Positions 43,211 to 50,296 of a stretch of DNA of 50,296 nucleotides are shown in pieces (the first letter of the stretch is position 1; every line of letters starts with the position of its first letter). The position numbers and the translations under genes are program-made. The DNA is from Betaproteobacteria bacterium (GTDB taxonomy: Bacteria > Pseudomonadota > Gammaproteobacteria > Burkholderiales > SG8-39), in NCBI GenBank assembly GCA_947482825.1, contig CANKMT010000037.1, forward strand, positions 1 through 50,296, in the 5' to 3' direction. The notes below the pieces were generated by a model that searched no databases, had not been told where the DNA came from, and was given only the letters and a program-made list of their open reading frames with translations.

Positions 43211-43927
43211 CTACAGGCCAAGGGCCCGCTTTTGCGCCGCGACCAGTTCACGGATGCCCTTTTCGGCCAGGTCGAGCAGCGCATCGAATTCCTTGCGCGA
43301 AAAAGCCGCGCCTTCGGCCGTGCCCTGCACTTCCACGAACCCGCCCGCACCGGTCATCACCACGTTCATGTCGGTGTCGCATTCGGAGTCTTCGGCATAG
43401 TCGAGGTCGAGCACCGGCTCGCCCTTGTAGACCCCGACCGAGACCGCGGCAACGAATTCCTTGACCGGCAGCTCGGCAAGCGCGCCGCGCGCCTTCAGCC
43501 AGCCCAGCGCATCGTAAACAGCAACGAACGCGCCCGTAATCGACGCAGTGCGCGTGCCCCCGTCGGCCTGCAGCACGTCGCAGTCGATCTGGATCGTGCG
43601 TTCTCCGAGCTGTGCAAGGTCGACCACCGCGCGCATCGAGCGGCCGATGAGCCGCTGGATCTCCTGCGTGCGGCCGGATTGCTTGCCTCGCGCCGCCTCG
43701 CGGTCGCCGCGCGTGTTGGTCGCGCGCGGGAGCATGCCGTACTCGGCGGTGAGCCAGCCCTGGCCGCGTCCTCTAAGGAATGAAGGGACCTTGTTGTCGA
43801 CGCTGGCCGTGCAAAGTACCTTGGTGTCGCCGAAACTGACCAGCACCGAACCTTCGGCGTGCTTGGTGTAGTTGCGCTCGATGGACACGGCGCGCATTTG
43901 GTCGGGGAGTCGTTTGCTTGGTCTCAT
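43211..43927 (-). CDS. rph: Ribonuclease PH
   Basis: 238-residue phosphorolytic 3'-5' exoribonuclease that trims tRNA and other RNA 3' ends. [20 protein letters not shown] near 31-50, [17 protein letters not shown] near 57-73, and [20 protein letters not shown] near 116-135 (phosphate- and RNA-binding residues) are RNase PH hallmarks. Its ATG overlaps the PP2C stop (ATGA), so translation of the two is linked. Length is standard. Confidence 0.97.
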   Translation of the reverse strand: MRPSKRLPDQMRAVSIERNYTKHAEGSVLVSFGDTKVLCTASVDNKVPSFLRGRGQGWLTAEYGMLPRATNTRGDREAARGKQSGRTQEIQRLIGRSMRAVVDLAQLGERTIQIDCDVLQADGGTRTASITGAFVAVYDALGWLKARGALAELPVKEFVAAVSVGVYKGEPVLDLDYAEDSECDTDMNVVMTGAGGFVEVQGTAEGAAFSRKEFDALLDLAEKGIRELVAAQKRALGL

Positions 43928-44850
43928 TTTTTTCCGTCGCTGTAGTTCTGGAGCGCCGACTTGATATCGGCGATGGCGCGTTCGATTTCGGCGTCCGTCA
44001 TTTCTTCGCCGGCCGCTTGCGCCTCGGCGGCGGAGAAATCCTGGACATCGGTGGGCAAATCATAGGTGGGCACCGTTACCGGTGCTGCCGGTGCGCTCTG
44101 GCGCTCGAGGGCTTCTTCGCCCCACGACATCGCAACCGCGGACAGGTTATCGCACCCGGGCCCGCCGCGCACCTCGGCAAGCGACATCAGTTCGCGCATG
44201 GCCTGCGTGAATTCTTTTTCCGCGAACTTGCCCAGCAACTGGCGTTGGGTGAGCGGCCCCCAGAACCCGTCGGAGCAAAGCAGGAGGATATCGTCCTTCG
44301 CAAGGCCCGCCGTGGCAGAAGGCTCGACCCTCAGTGTGTGGCGCCCGCCGAGGCATTGCAGGAGCACATTGCGATCGGGGTGCGAGCTGACGGCTTCCTC
44401 GCGGATGCGGCCCTGATCGACCAGTTGCTGGACGCGGGTGTGGTCGCGCGTGCGCGCGACGACGGTCCCTCGCCGGACCAGGTACAGGCGCGAATCGCCG
44501 ATGTACGTCCACCAGGCCGCGCCGTCCTGCACTACACAGGCCACCAGCGTGGTCCGGGGCGAATCCGGGAGGTTGAGCCGCCGCGTGTACTCGTCGATCG
44601 CCGCGTGCACGCGCCCGACGTTGCGGAACAGGAACAGGTCCGGGTCCGCGAGGCGCGTCTGCGCGTCCTTTTTGAAGGCCGCAGCGAAAGTGCCGATTGC
44701 GATCTGCGCGGCAACCTCGCCCAGCAGATGGCCGCCCATGCCGTCGGCGAGGACGAGCAGCAGCGAATCGCGCGTGGACCAATGCCCGAGACGGTCCTGG
44801 TTGTAGTCCCGTCCGCCGACCCGGCTTTCCTGGAAGATCGAGAATTTCAT
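43924..44850 (-). CDS. PP2C-family protein serine/threonine phosphatase
   Basis: 308-residue metal-dependent phosphatase. [11 protein letters not shown] near 14-24, [19 protein letters not shown] near 33-51, [16 protein letters not shown] near 112-127, [17 protein letters not shown] near 194-210 and [15 protein letters not shown] near 238-252 supply the metal-binding aspartates. A C-terminal acidic tail (about 265-308) is variable. The upstream gene codes for a Ser/Thr kinase, its natural opposing enzyme. ATG 44850 is used; no strong Shine-Dalgarno is seen. Confidence 0.93.
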   Translation of the reverse strand: MKFSIFQESRVGGRDYNQDRLGHWSTRDSLLLVLADGMGGHLLGEVAAQIAIGTFAAAFKKDAQTRLADPDLFLFRNVGRVHAAIDEYTRRLNLPDSPRTTLVACVVQDGAAWWTYIGDSRLYLVRRGTVVARTRDHTRVQQLVDQGRIREEAVSSHPDRNVLLQCLGGRHTLRVEPSATAGLAKDDILLLCSDGFWGPLTQRQLLGKFAEKEFTQAMRELMSLAEVRGGPGCDNLSAVAMSWGEEALERQSAPAAPVTVPTYDLPTDVQDFSAAEAQAAGEEMTDAEIERAIADIKSALQNYSDGKK

Positions 44851-44858
44851 ACGCGCGG

Positions 44859-45866
44859 CTACCGTTGCCTGCCCTGCGCTTCGTTTCCCGCCGGGGGCTT
44901 GTCCGCCCCCGCGTCCGTGCGTTGCGTGAACCTGGATAGCAGGTCTTTCAACTGGTCGATCAGCGGCCCTTCGCCCTTGTGCGCCGGATCCTTCTGGCCG
45001 AGCAGCGCCTTCTGCAGCGCCAGCACGCTTTGCGGCCGCTCCATGTGGTCCAGGCGCATGCACCAGTCGACCGTGTCGAGGAGCTGGTTGGTGTACTTGC
45101 CGCTGAAGGCCTTGCGCGCCGGCTCGACTTTGTCCTGCGCCAGACGCTGGTCGGCGGGCTGCGGCGCATCGGCCGAGAGGGAGGCATACAGGGCCGCGCC
45201 GACCGAATACATGTCGCTCCACGGCCCGAGGTTCTGCCGGTTCGCGTAGTGCTCCGGCGACGCGTAGCCCGGCGTGTACATAGGCGGCAGTTGCGTGCCC
45301 TTGGCCGTCAGCGTCTGGCGCGCGGCGCCGAAATCGATGAGCAGCGGCGAGCCGTCGTTGCGCACGTAGATGTTGCCGGGCTTGATATCGAGGTGCAGGA
45401 GCTTGCCTGCGTGCACTTCGCGCAGCCCGTTGAGCAGTTGGCTGAAAGTGCGGCGGATCCACGCCTCGGACAACGGGCCGCGCCGCGCCTGGATGTGCTC
45501 CTGCAAGGTGCGGCCGCGCTCGTAACGCATCACCATGTAGACGGTGTCGTTGGCGCGAAAGAAATTAAGCACGCGTACCACGTTGGGGTGCGACAGCGTG
45601 GCAAGCGCGCGGCCTTCCTCGAAAAAGCATTTCATCCCGAATCGGTAGATGGAGAGCTTCTCCTCGGGCACGACCGGCGAAGCATCGCTCCCGGTGCGCA
45701 GTGCGAGCGATGCAGGAAGGTATTCCTTGATTGCCACCGGCACGTCGTTTTCGTCGTGCGCGAGGTAAACGAAAGAAAAACCGCCAGAGGCAAGCACTCG
45801 CAGGACCCGGTAGTTTTCAAGCTGGAAGCCTTCCGGCAGCGACTGGTTGGCTTGTTGCGAGGTCAT
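44859..45866 (-). CDS. Hanks-type serine/threonine protein kinase
   Basis: 335-residue soluble kinase. The glycine loop ASGGFSFVYLA is near 26-36, catalytic Lys47 in VAIKEYLP, the catalytic loop HLDIKPGN with Asp160, the DFGAAR motif with Asp178, and GYASPEHYA in the activation segment. There is no PASTA domain or membrane helix; the C-terminal 50 residues are charged and Pro/Gly-rich. Start is ATG 45866. It is divergent from yicC, and with the PP2C phosphatase gene (8 bp apart) forms a reversible phosphorylation pair whose targets are unknown. Confidence 0.93.
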   Translation of the reverse strand: MTSQQANQSLPEGFQLENYRVLRVLASGGFSFVYLAHDENDVPVAIKEYLPASLALRTGSDASPVVPEEKLSIYRFGMKCFFEEGRALATLSHPNVVRVLNFFRANDTVYMVMRYERGRTLQEHIQARRGPLSEAWIRRTFSQLLNGLREVHAGKLLHLDIKPGNIYVRNDGSPLLIDFGAARQTLTAKGTQLPPMYTPGYASPEHYANRQNLGPWSDMYSVGAALYASLSADAPQPADQRLAQDKVEPARKAFSGKYTNQLLDTVDWCMRLDHMERPQSVLALQKALLGQKDPAHKGEGPLIDQLKDLLSRFTQRTDAGADKPPAGNEAQGRQR

Positions 45867-45964
45867 GAAGGGATGCGCGCGGGGAAGGGGCGGTGCGGTG
45901 CGGCAGGCTGCTATGATACGCGCTTGATCCGGGAGGGCTGCGCAGTAGTGCACACTTGCCCTAC

Positions 45965-46036
45965 GCATCACATCACTTCGCACACCACCGCGCACACCAC
46001 TCCGCACGCCACTTTGCCCACTACTCTGCGCGTCAC
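45965..46036 (+). repeat. Six degenerate 12-bp repeats abutting the yicC start codon
   Basis: Units GCATCACATCAC, TTCGCACACCAC, CGCGCACACCAC, TCCGCACGCCAC, TTTGCCCACTAC and TCTGCGCGTCAC run end to end from 45965 to 46036 and stop exactly at the ATG at 46037. Read in the yicC frame they encode the tetrapeptides ASHH, FAHH, RAHH, SARH, FAHY and SARH. The frame is open back to an in-frame TTG at 45956, with GGGAGGG at 45931-45937. No Shine-Dalgarno precedes the ATG itself. Confidence 0.8.
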
Positions 46037-46903
46037 ATGATCCACAGCATGACCGGATATGCCGTCGCTTCGGCGGAGATCACCGGCGGGACGCTCAATA
46101 TCGAGCTGCGGTCGGTGAACTCGCGCTACCTCGATATCCAATTCCGCGTGGCGGAAGAGTTGCGCATGCTCGAATCCGGATTGCGCGAAGCGATCGGCGC
46201 GCGCCTGTCGCGCGGGAAAGTGGACTGCCGGCTTTCGATTTCCACCACGGCCACTGGGCCGCGCGCGCAAGCGCTAAACGTTGCCGCGCTCGAAGAACTC
46301 GGCAAGCTCGCGGCGATCGTCCGGCGCGCGATGCCGGATGCGACGCCGATGCGCACCGTCGACGTGCTGCGCTGGCCCGGCGTGCTCGCCGAAGGCTCCG
46401 TGTCTGAAATGGAGCTCCGCGAGCGCGCGGCCGAACTTGGCGCGAAAGCAATCGCCGAATTGACCGCGGCACGGGCACGCGAAGGCGCAAAACTTGCCGG
46501 CGTGATTCGCGAGCGTGTCGCCGCGATGAGAAAGAGCGTGGCCGCCGTTGCGCCGCACGTGCCCGAGGCGATTGCGGCCTACCAGGAAAAGATGGCGCAG
46601 CGCCTGCGTGACGCCCTGGGCGCCGCGGACGACGAGCGGGTTCGCCAGGAGATCGCCGTGTTCGGCATCAAGATCGATGTCGATGAGGAACTGCAGCGCC
46701 TCGTGACGCATCTGGACGAAGTCGAGCGCGTGCTCGCAAAAGGCGGCGCCGCCGGCAAGCGGCTCGACTTCCTCATGCAGGAACTCAACCGCGAGGCGAA
46801 CACGCTGGGCTCGAAAGCCGCATCGCAGGCGATCTCGGATTGCGCGCTCGAACTGAAGCTCCTGATCGAGCAGATGCGCGAGCAAGTCCAGAACATCGAG
46901 TAG
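46037..46903 (+). CDS. yicC: YicC-family endoribonuclease
   Basis: 288-residue YicC protein: MIHSMTGYAVASAEITGGTLNIELRSVNSRYLDIQFR at the N-terminus and KRLDFLMQELNREANTLGSKAASQAISDCALELKLLIEQMREQVQNIE at the end (the DUF1732 part) are the family signatures. YicC proteins are RNases, with RNA turnover roles shown in E. coli and Bacillus. It is followed 6 bp later by gmk, as in many proteobacteria. ATG 46037 gives the usual MIHSMTGYA start; an upstream TTG would add a His-rich 27-residue extension. Confidence 0.92.
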   Translation: MIHSMTGYAVASAEITGGTLNIELRSVNSRYLDIQFRVAEELRMLESGLREAIGARLSRGKVDCRLSISTTATGPRAQALNVAALEELGKLAAIVRRAMPDATPMRTVDVLRWPGVLAEGSVSEMELRERAAELGAKAIAELTAARAREGAKLAGVIRERVAAMRKSVAAVAPHVPEAIAAYQEKMAQRLRDALGAADDERVRQEIAVFGIKIDVDEELQRLVTHLDEVERVLAKGGAAGKRLDFLMQELNREANTLGSKAASQAISDCALELKLLIEQMREQVQNIE

Positions 46904-46909
46904 GCCGCC

Positions 46910-47518
46910 ATGACTGGGTTGCTGGTCGTCATCACTGCGCCCTCGGGGGCGGGCAAGTCTTCGCTGATCGCGGAGGCGCTCAAGGTCGACCCCGCGCTGC
47001 GCCTTTCGGTTTCATACACCACGCGCGCACCGCGCCCCGGCGAGCAGGACGGGCGCGAATACCATTTCGTCGATGAAAAGGCGTTCATCGAGATGCTGGC
47101 AAGGGGCGAGTTCCTCGAATCGGCCGAAGTTCACGGCCATCGCTACGGAACCGCGGAGGCTGCGATCAATGACGAATTGGCCGCCAACCACGACCTGATC
47201 CTCGAAATCGACTGGCAAGGCGCCCAGCAGGTCCGGCGCCTGTACCCTGATTGCATAGGGATTTTCATCCTGCCGCCGTCGATCGAGGAGCTCGAGCGCC
47301 GCATGCAGAAACGCGGCCAGGACTCGCCCGAAGTCATCCGGCGCCGCATGATGGTTGCGAGGGAAGAGATCAGCCACTCGCCCGAGTTCAATTATGCTAT
47401 TATTAACAAGGACTTCGATGAGGCCGCGAAAGACCTCGTCGCAATCATTCGCAGCGCGCGCCTGGGCACCGACCGCCAGCTCGCGCGGCATCCGGAAATC
47501 TTCAGACTCGGGAACTAG
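46910..47518 (+). CDS. gmk: Guanylate kinase
   Basis: 202-residue enzyme that phosphorylates GMP to GDP. P-loop APSGAGKSSL is near 9-18, SVSYTTRAPRPGEQDGREYHFV near 34-55 is the GMP-binding segment, and LEIDWQGAQQVRR near 94-106 and FILPPSIEELERRM near 114-127 are family motifs. It lies between yicC and rpoZ in the conserved gmk-rpoZ-spoT order; rpoZ begins 3 bp after its stop. Confidence 0.97.
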   Translation: MTGLLVVITAPSGAGKSSLIAEALKVDPALRLSVSYTTRAPRPGEQDGREYHFVDEKAFIEMLARGEFLESAEVHGHRYGTAEAAINDELAANHDLILEIDWQGAQQVRRLYPDCIGIFILPPSIEELERRMQKRGQDSPEVIRRRMMVAREEISHSPEFNYAIINKDFDEAAKDLVAIIRSARLGTDRQLARHPEIFRLGN

Positions 47519-47521
47519 ACC

Positions 47522-47752
47522 ATGGCACGCATTACCGTAGACGACTGTCTCAAACGCATTCCGAACCGATTCCAGCTCACCCTCGCGGCAACCTATCGCG
47601 CGCGCCAGGTAAGCACCGGCGCTTCGCCGCTGGTGGAGCCGAACAAGGACAAGCCCACCGTCATTGCGCTGCGCGAGATCGCCACCGGCAAGGTCGGCCT
47701 CGAAGTCCTCAAGAAAAACCCGGGCTCGCCGATGCCGATCGCGACGCCCTGA
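47522..47752 (+). CDS. rpoZ: RNA polymerase omega subunit
   Basis: 76-residue omega subunit, which helps assemble RNA polymerase and forms part of a ppGpp-binding site. [29 protein letters not shown] is the family N-terminus and [16 protein letters not shown] its core. It lies 3 bp after gmk and 90 bp before the RelA/SpoT gene, linking the alarmone enzyme and one of its targets. Confidence 0.96.
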   Translation: MARITVDDCLKRIPNRFQLTLAATYRARQVSTGASPLVEPNKDKPTVIALREIATGKVGLEVLKKNPGSPMPIATP

Positions 47753-47842
47753 CCATAGAGGTGCCCGGCAAACGGCAAGCTCGAGGGGGACCGCCGCACC
47801 GGACATCGACTTAGACCCATCCTTCAGGCCCCAAGCTCCCCC

Positions 47843-49972
47843 ATGGCTGCCGTCACCGCGCTGAACGAGGGCCTGTTCACCTACCTGAAGCCGGCCGACA
47901 TCGCCAAGCTCGGCGACGCGTATCGCTTCAGCGAGGCCGCCCACGCGGGCCAGACCCGCCAATCCGGCGAGCCTTACATCTCGCACCCCCTCGCGGTCAC
48001 CGAAATCCTCGCCGGCTGGCGCCTGGACAGCCAGGCCCTGATGGCCGCCCTGCTGCACGACGTGATGGAGGACACCTCCGTCACCAAGGACGAGATCTCC
48101 GACACGTTCGGCCGCCCGGTGGCCGAGCTCGTCGATGGCCTGTCCAAACTCGACAAGATCGAGTTCCAGTCGGCCGAGGACGCGCAGGCCGAGAATTTCC
48201 GCAAGATGCTGCTCGCCATGGCGCGCGACGTGCGCGTCATCCTCATCAAGCTCGCCGACCGGCTGCACAACATGCGCACGCTCGGCGCGGTCCCCCCGGC
48301 CAAGCGGCGCCGCGTCGCGCGCGAGACGAAGGAAATCTACGCGCCGATCGCCAACCGCCTCGGCCTGAACAACCTGTACCAGGAGCTCGAAGAACTTTCG
48401 TTCGCCCACCTGTACCCCCTGCGCCATCGCGTGCTCGCAAAAGCCACGCGCTCGGCGCGCGGCAACCGGCGCGAGGTACTGGGCAAGACGCAGGAAGCCA
48501 TCAAGGGCCGGCTGGAGGACGCGGGCATCGAGGCCGTCGTCAACGGCCGCGAGAAGCACATCTACAGCACCTACAAGAAGATGCTCGAAAAGCACCTCAC
48601 GTTCTCCGAGGTGCATGACATCTACGGCTTCCGGGTCATCGTGAAGGAGGGCGTGCCCGCCTGCTATCTCGCCCTCGGCGCGCTCCACGGCCTGTACAAG
48701 CCCGTGCCGGGCAAGTTCAAGGACTACATCGCCATCCCGAAAGCCAACGGCTACCAGTCGCTGCACACCACGCTGATCGGCCCGTTCGGCACGCCGGTCG
48801 AGCTGCAGATCCGCACCGAGCAGATGCACCGCATTGCCGAGACCGGCGTCGCCTCGCACTGGATGTACAAGGACGAGGCGTCCACGCTCTCGGACCTGCA
48901 GAAAAAGACGCATCAGTGGCTGCAGTCGCTGCTCGAGATCCAGAACCAGTCGGGCGACTCGGCCGAATTCCTCGAGCACATCAAGGTCGACCTGTTCCCG
49001 GACGAGGTCTACGTGTTCACGCCCAGGGGCAAGATCCTGTCGCTGCCGCGCGGCGCGACCGCGGTCGACATGGCCTATGCGGTGCACACCGACATCGGCA
49101 ACCGCTGCGTGGCGGCCAAGGTCAACAGCGAGCTGGTGCCCCTGCGCACCGAGTTGAGGAACGGCGACCGCGTCGAGATCGTCACCGCGAGCCACGCTAA
49201 GCCCAGCCCGGGATGGCTGCAGTTCGTGCGCACTGGGAAAGCTCGTTCCAACATCCGGCACTTCCTGAAGACCATGCAGTACGACGAATCTGCAGCCTTG
49301 GGCGAGCGGCTGCTCGAACAAGCCCTGCGCCCGCTGGGCGTCGCCCTCGCAGACATCGACGCGCAAGGCTGGGACCGCGCAATCCGCGACAGCGGCGCCC
49401 GATCGCGCCAGGAAGTGCTTGCAGATATCGGCCTGGGCAAGCAATTGCCCGCCGTGATGGCGCGGCGGCTCCTGCGATCGCGCGAAGCGCCCAAGGACGA
49501 GGGCAAGACGCCGGCGCGGCCGCTGGGCAGCGTGGTCATCCGCGGCACCGAAGGCATGGCCGTGCAGCTCGCGACCTGCTGCCGCCCGATCCCCGGCGAC
49601 GCAATCGCCGGCTCGATCAAGAAGGGCCAGGGCCTCGTCGTCCACGCCGCCGACTGCCACCACATCGAGCGCTCAAGGAAGAACGAGCCGGACAACTGGA
49701 TCGACGTCGATTGGGACCCGGCCTCGACAAAGCTCTTCCAGGCCGCCATCCAGGTGACCGTGACCAACCAGCGCGGCGTGCTCGCCAAGGTCGCCTCCGA
49801 AATCGCCGATGCCGGGTCGAACATCGATTCGATCACCATGGACGAGGACCGCTCGCTCTACACGACGATGCTGTTCGTGGTGGAAGTGGCGAACCGGCGG
49901 CACTTAGCGCGGGTCATGCGGTCGCTGAGGAGGTTGCAGGATGTGGTGAAGTTGGGGAGGGGGCGGGAGTAG
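47843..49972 (+). CDS. spoT: Bifunctional (p)ppGpp synthetase/hydrolase (SpoT/Rsh)
   Basis: 709-residue alarmone enzyme. The N-terminal HD domain is intact (SHPLAVTEIL near 48-57 and HDVMEDT with His72-Asp73), so hydrolase activity is expected. The synthetase domain (about 215-345) has EVHDIYGFRVIVKEG, NGYQSLHTTLIGPFGTPVELQIRTEQMH and the later HRIAETGVASHWMYK segment. A TGS domain (about 385-445), a helical region and a C-terminal ACT domain (about 632-705) follow. Gene order gmk-rpoZ-spoT supports SpoT over RelA. It makes and degrades ppGpp in response to starvation. It is the last intact gene in the window; 29 bp of untranslated sequence precede the broken gene at the edge. Confidence 0.96.
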   Translation: MAAVTALNEGLFTYLKPADIAKLGDAYRFSEAAHAGQTRQSGEPYISHPLAVTEILAGWRLDSQALMAALLHDVMEDTSVTKDEISDTFGRPVAELVDGLSKLDKIEFQSAEDAQAENFRKMLLAMARDVRVILIKLADRLHNMRTLGAVPPAKRRRVARETKEIYAPIANRLGLNNLYQELEELSFAHLYPLRHRVLAKATRSARGNRREVLGKTQEAIKGRLEDAGIEAVVNGREKHIYSTYKKMLEKHLTFSEVHDIYGFRVIVKEGVPACYLALGALHGLYKPVPGKFKDYIAIPKANGYQSLHTTLIGPFGTPVELQIRTEQMHRIAETGVASHWMYKDEASTLSDLQKKTHQWLQSLLEIQNQSGDSAEFLEHIKVDLFPDEVYVFTPRGKILSLPRGATAVDMAYAVHTDIGNRCVAAKVNSELVPLRTELRNGDRVEIVTASHAKPSPGWLQFVRTGKARSNIRHFLKTMQYDESAALGERLLEQALRPLGVALADIDAQGWDRAIRDSGARSRQEVLADIGLGKQLPAVMARRLLRSREAPKDEGKTPARPLGSVVIRGTEGMAVQLATCCRPIPGDAIAGSIKKGQGLVVHAADCHHIERSRKNEPDNWIDVDWDPASTKLFQAAIQVTVTNQRGVLAKVASEIADAGSNIDSITMDEDRSLYTTMLFVVEVANRRHLARVMRSLRRLQDVVKLGRGRE

Positions 49973-50001
49973 GGGCGCGATCCTGACTCAAGCAGTATCG
50001 G

Positions 50002-50296
50002 TTACCGCATAACAAGGTTCCAGGCAGCGACGTTGTGCTCCTTGCGCCGGACATTCCACCTGCCCATGTTTTCAGAGATTTCTTGGAGGTTGACCACGTT
50101 CGGCTGGAGCAGCAGCTTCAAGTGGTCCCAGGAGTCAAAGTAGGTCACTTATCCAGTGAGTCGGAATAGCTCCATTTTATGAGGGTCTTGCCGATCGACG
50201 ATGAATTTGGCGAAGGAATTGGTTTCTGCGGTATCCAAGAGAAATTGCGGCAGGCACTGGCGTAGGGCCGTGGTCACGACCAGTTCAGAGGGGGGA
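50002..50296 (-). pseudogene. Broken, edge-truncated gene of unknown function in lower-GC DNA
   Basis: Read leftward from the window edge, the frame encodes 48 residues (including FAKFIVDRQDPHKMELF) to a TAA at 50149-50151. In the same frame another 48 codons follow (including YFDSWDHLKLLLQPNVV) to a TAA at 50002-50004. The composition of both halves looks like coding sequence and the frame is the same, so a single gene interrupted by a stop is a reasonable reading; two separate short ORFs, or a start at GTG 50146-50148, cannot be excluded. Base composition is clearly lower in GC than the rest of the window. I do not recognise the family. Confidence 0.5.

Noticed and set aside
43924..45462. 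A 512-codon open frame extending the PP2C phosphatase N-terminally
   Set aside because: The extension overlaps the kinase gene in another frame and has no domain; PP2C motifs begin right after ATG 44850.
47012..49663. An 883-codon open frame antisense to gmk, rpoZ and spoT
   Set aside because: It mirrors strongly coding sense-strand genes with full family motifs. Long stop-free antisense frames are expected in GC-rich DNA, and no domain is recognisable in it.

Overview
The window is about 50.3 kb of GC-rich chromosome from a betaproteobacterium. The lineage call rests on gene order and content: kdsD-kdsC-lptC-lptA-lptB-rpoN-hpf-ptsN-hprK-rapZ in one run, HprK/RapZ paired with PtsN, a PglL-type ligase beside a type IV pilin gene, and gmk-rpoZ-spoT. 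No insertion sequence, prophage, CRISPR array or rRNA gene is visible. One tRNA gene, tRNA-Gly(CCC), is present. The genus cannot be named from this sequence.

Layout, left to right. (1) 1-5036: the 5' end of a multi-pass membrane protein, probably a sensor kinase; an ABC-2 permease whose start lies in a 17-bp tandem repeat; a TPR-like protein; a type IV prepilin with a well-formed sigma-54 promoter; and a PglL/Wzy-like O-oligosaccharyltransferase. (2) 5102-13419: an envelope and nitrogen-regulation superoperon covering Kdo synthesis, LPS export, sigma-54, HPF, PTS-Ntr, HprK, RapZ and a LON-domain protein, followed by convergent mutY. (3) 14561-21377: a complete dipeptide-type ABC importer with an M20 amidohydrolase gene inside it. 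(4) 21358-33454: a 5'-nucleotidase, then a two-armed catabolic locus around one LysR regulator. The left arm carries an HpaB-family monooxygenase, a Rid protein, a polyamine-type ABC importer, a TauD-type dioxygenase and a GlcG/HbpS-like protein. The right arm carries an HpaC-type flavin reductase, a DUF1028 protein, a type II dehydroquinase-like protein and a D-2-hydroxyacid dehydrogenase.

(5) 33599-35200: an MscS channel whose 3' end runs antisense into tRNA-Gly, then a small lipoprotein. (6) 35254-39501: a leftward operon of a repeat-built coiled-coil protein, a GAF-GAF-PAS class III adenylate cyclase and a TPR/ATP-grasp protein. (7) 39625-49972: thiS-thiG-trmB; leftward kinase-PP2C-rph-rdgB-hemW; and rightward yicC-gmk-rpoZ-spoT. 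(8) 50002-50296: a lower-GC, broken gene running off the right edge.

Most of the window is core betaproteobacterial chromosome. The parts most likely to be undescribed are the LysR-centred catabolic locus, which contains a dehydroquinase paralogue lacking its catalytic Arg and His; the cyclase/coiled-coil/ATP-grasp operon; the 17-bp repeat that strings together overlapping mini-ORFs before the ABC-2 permease; and the 12-bp repeats encoding His-rich tetrapeptides directly in front of yicC. All functions are read from motifs and context; no database search was possible.
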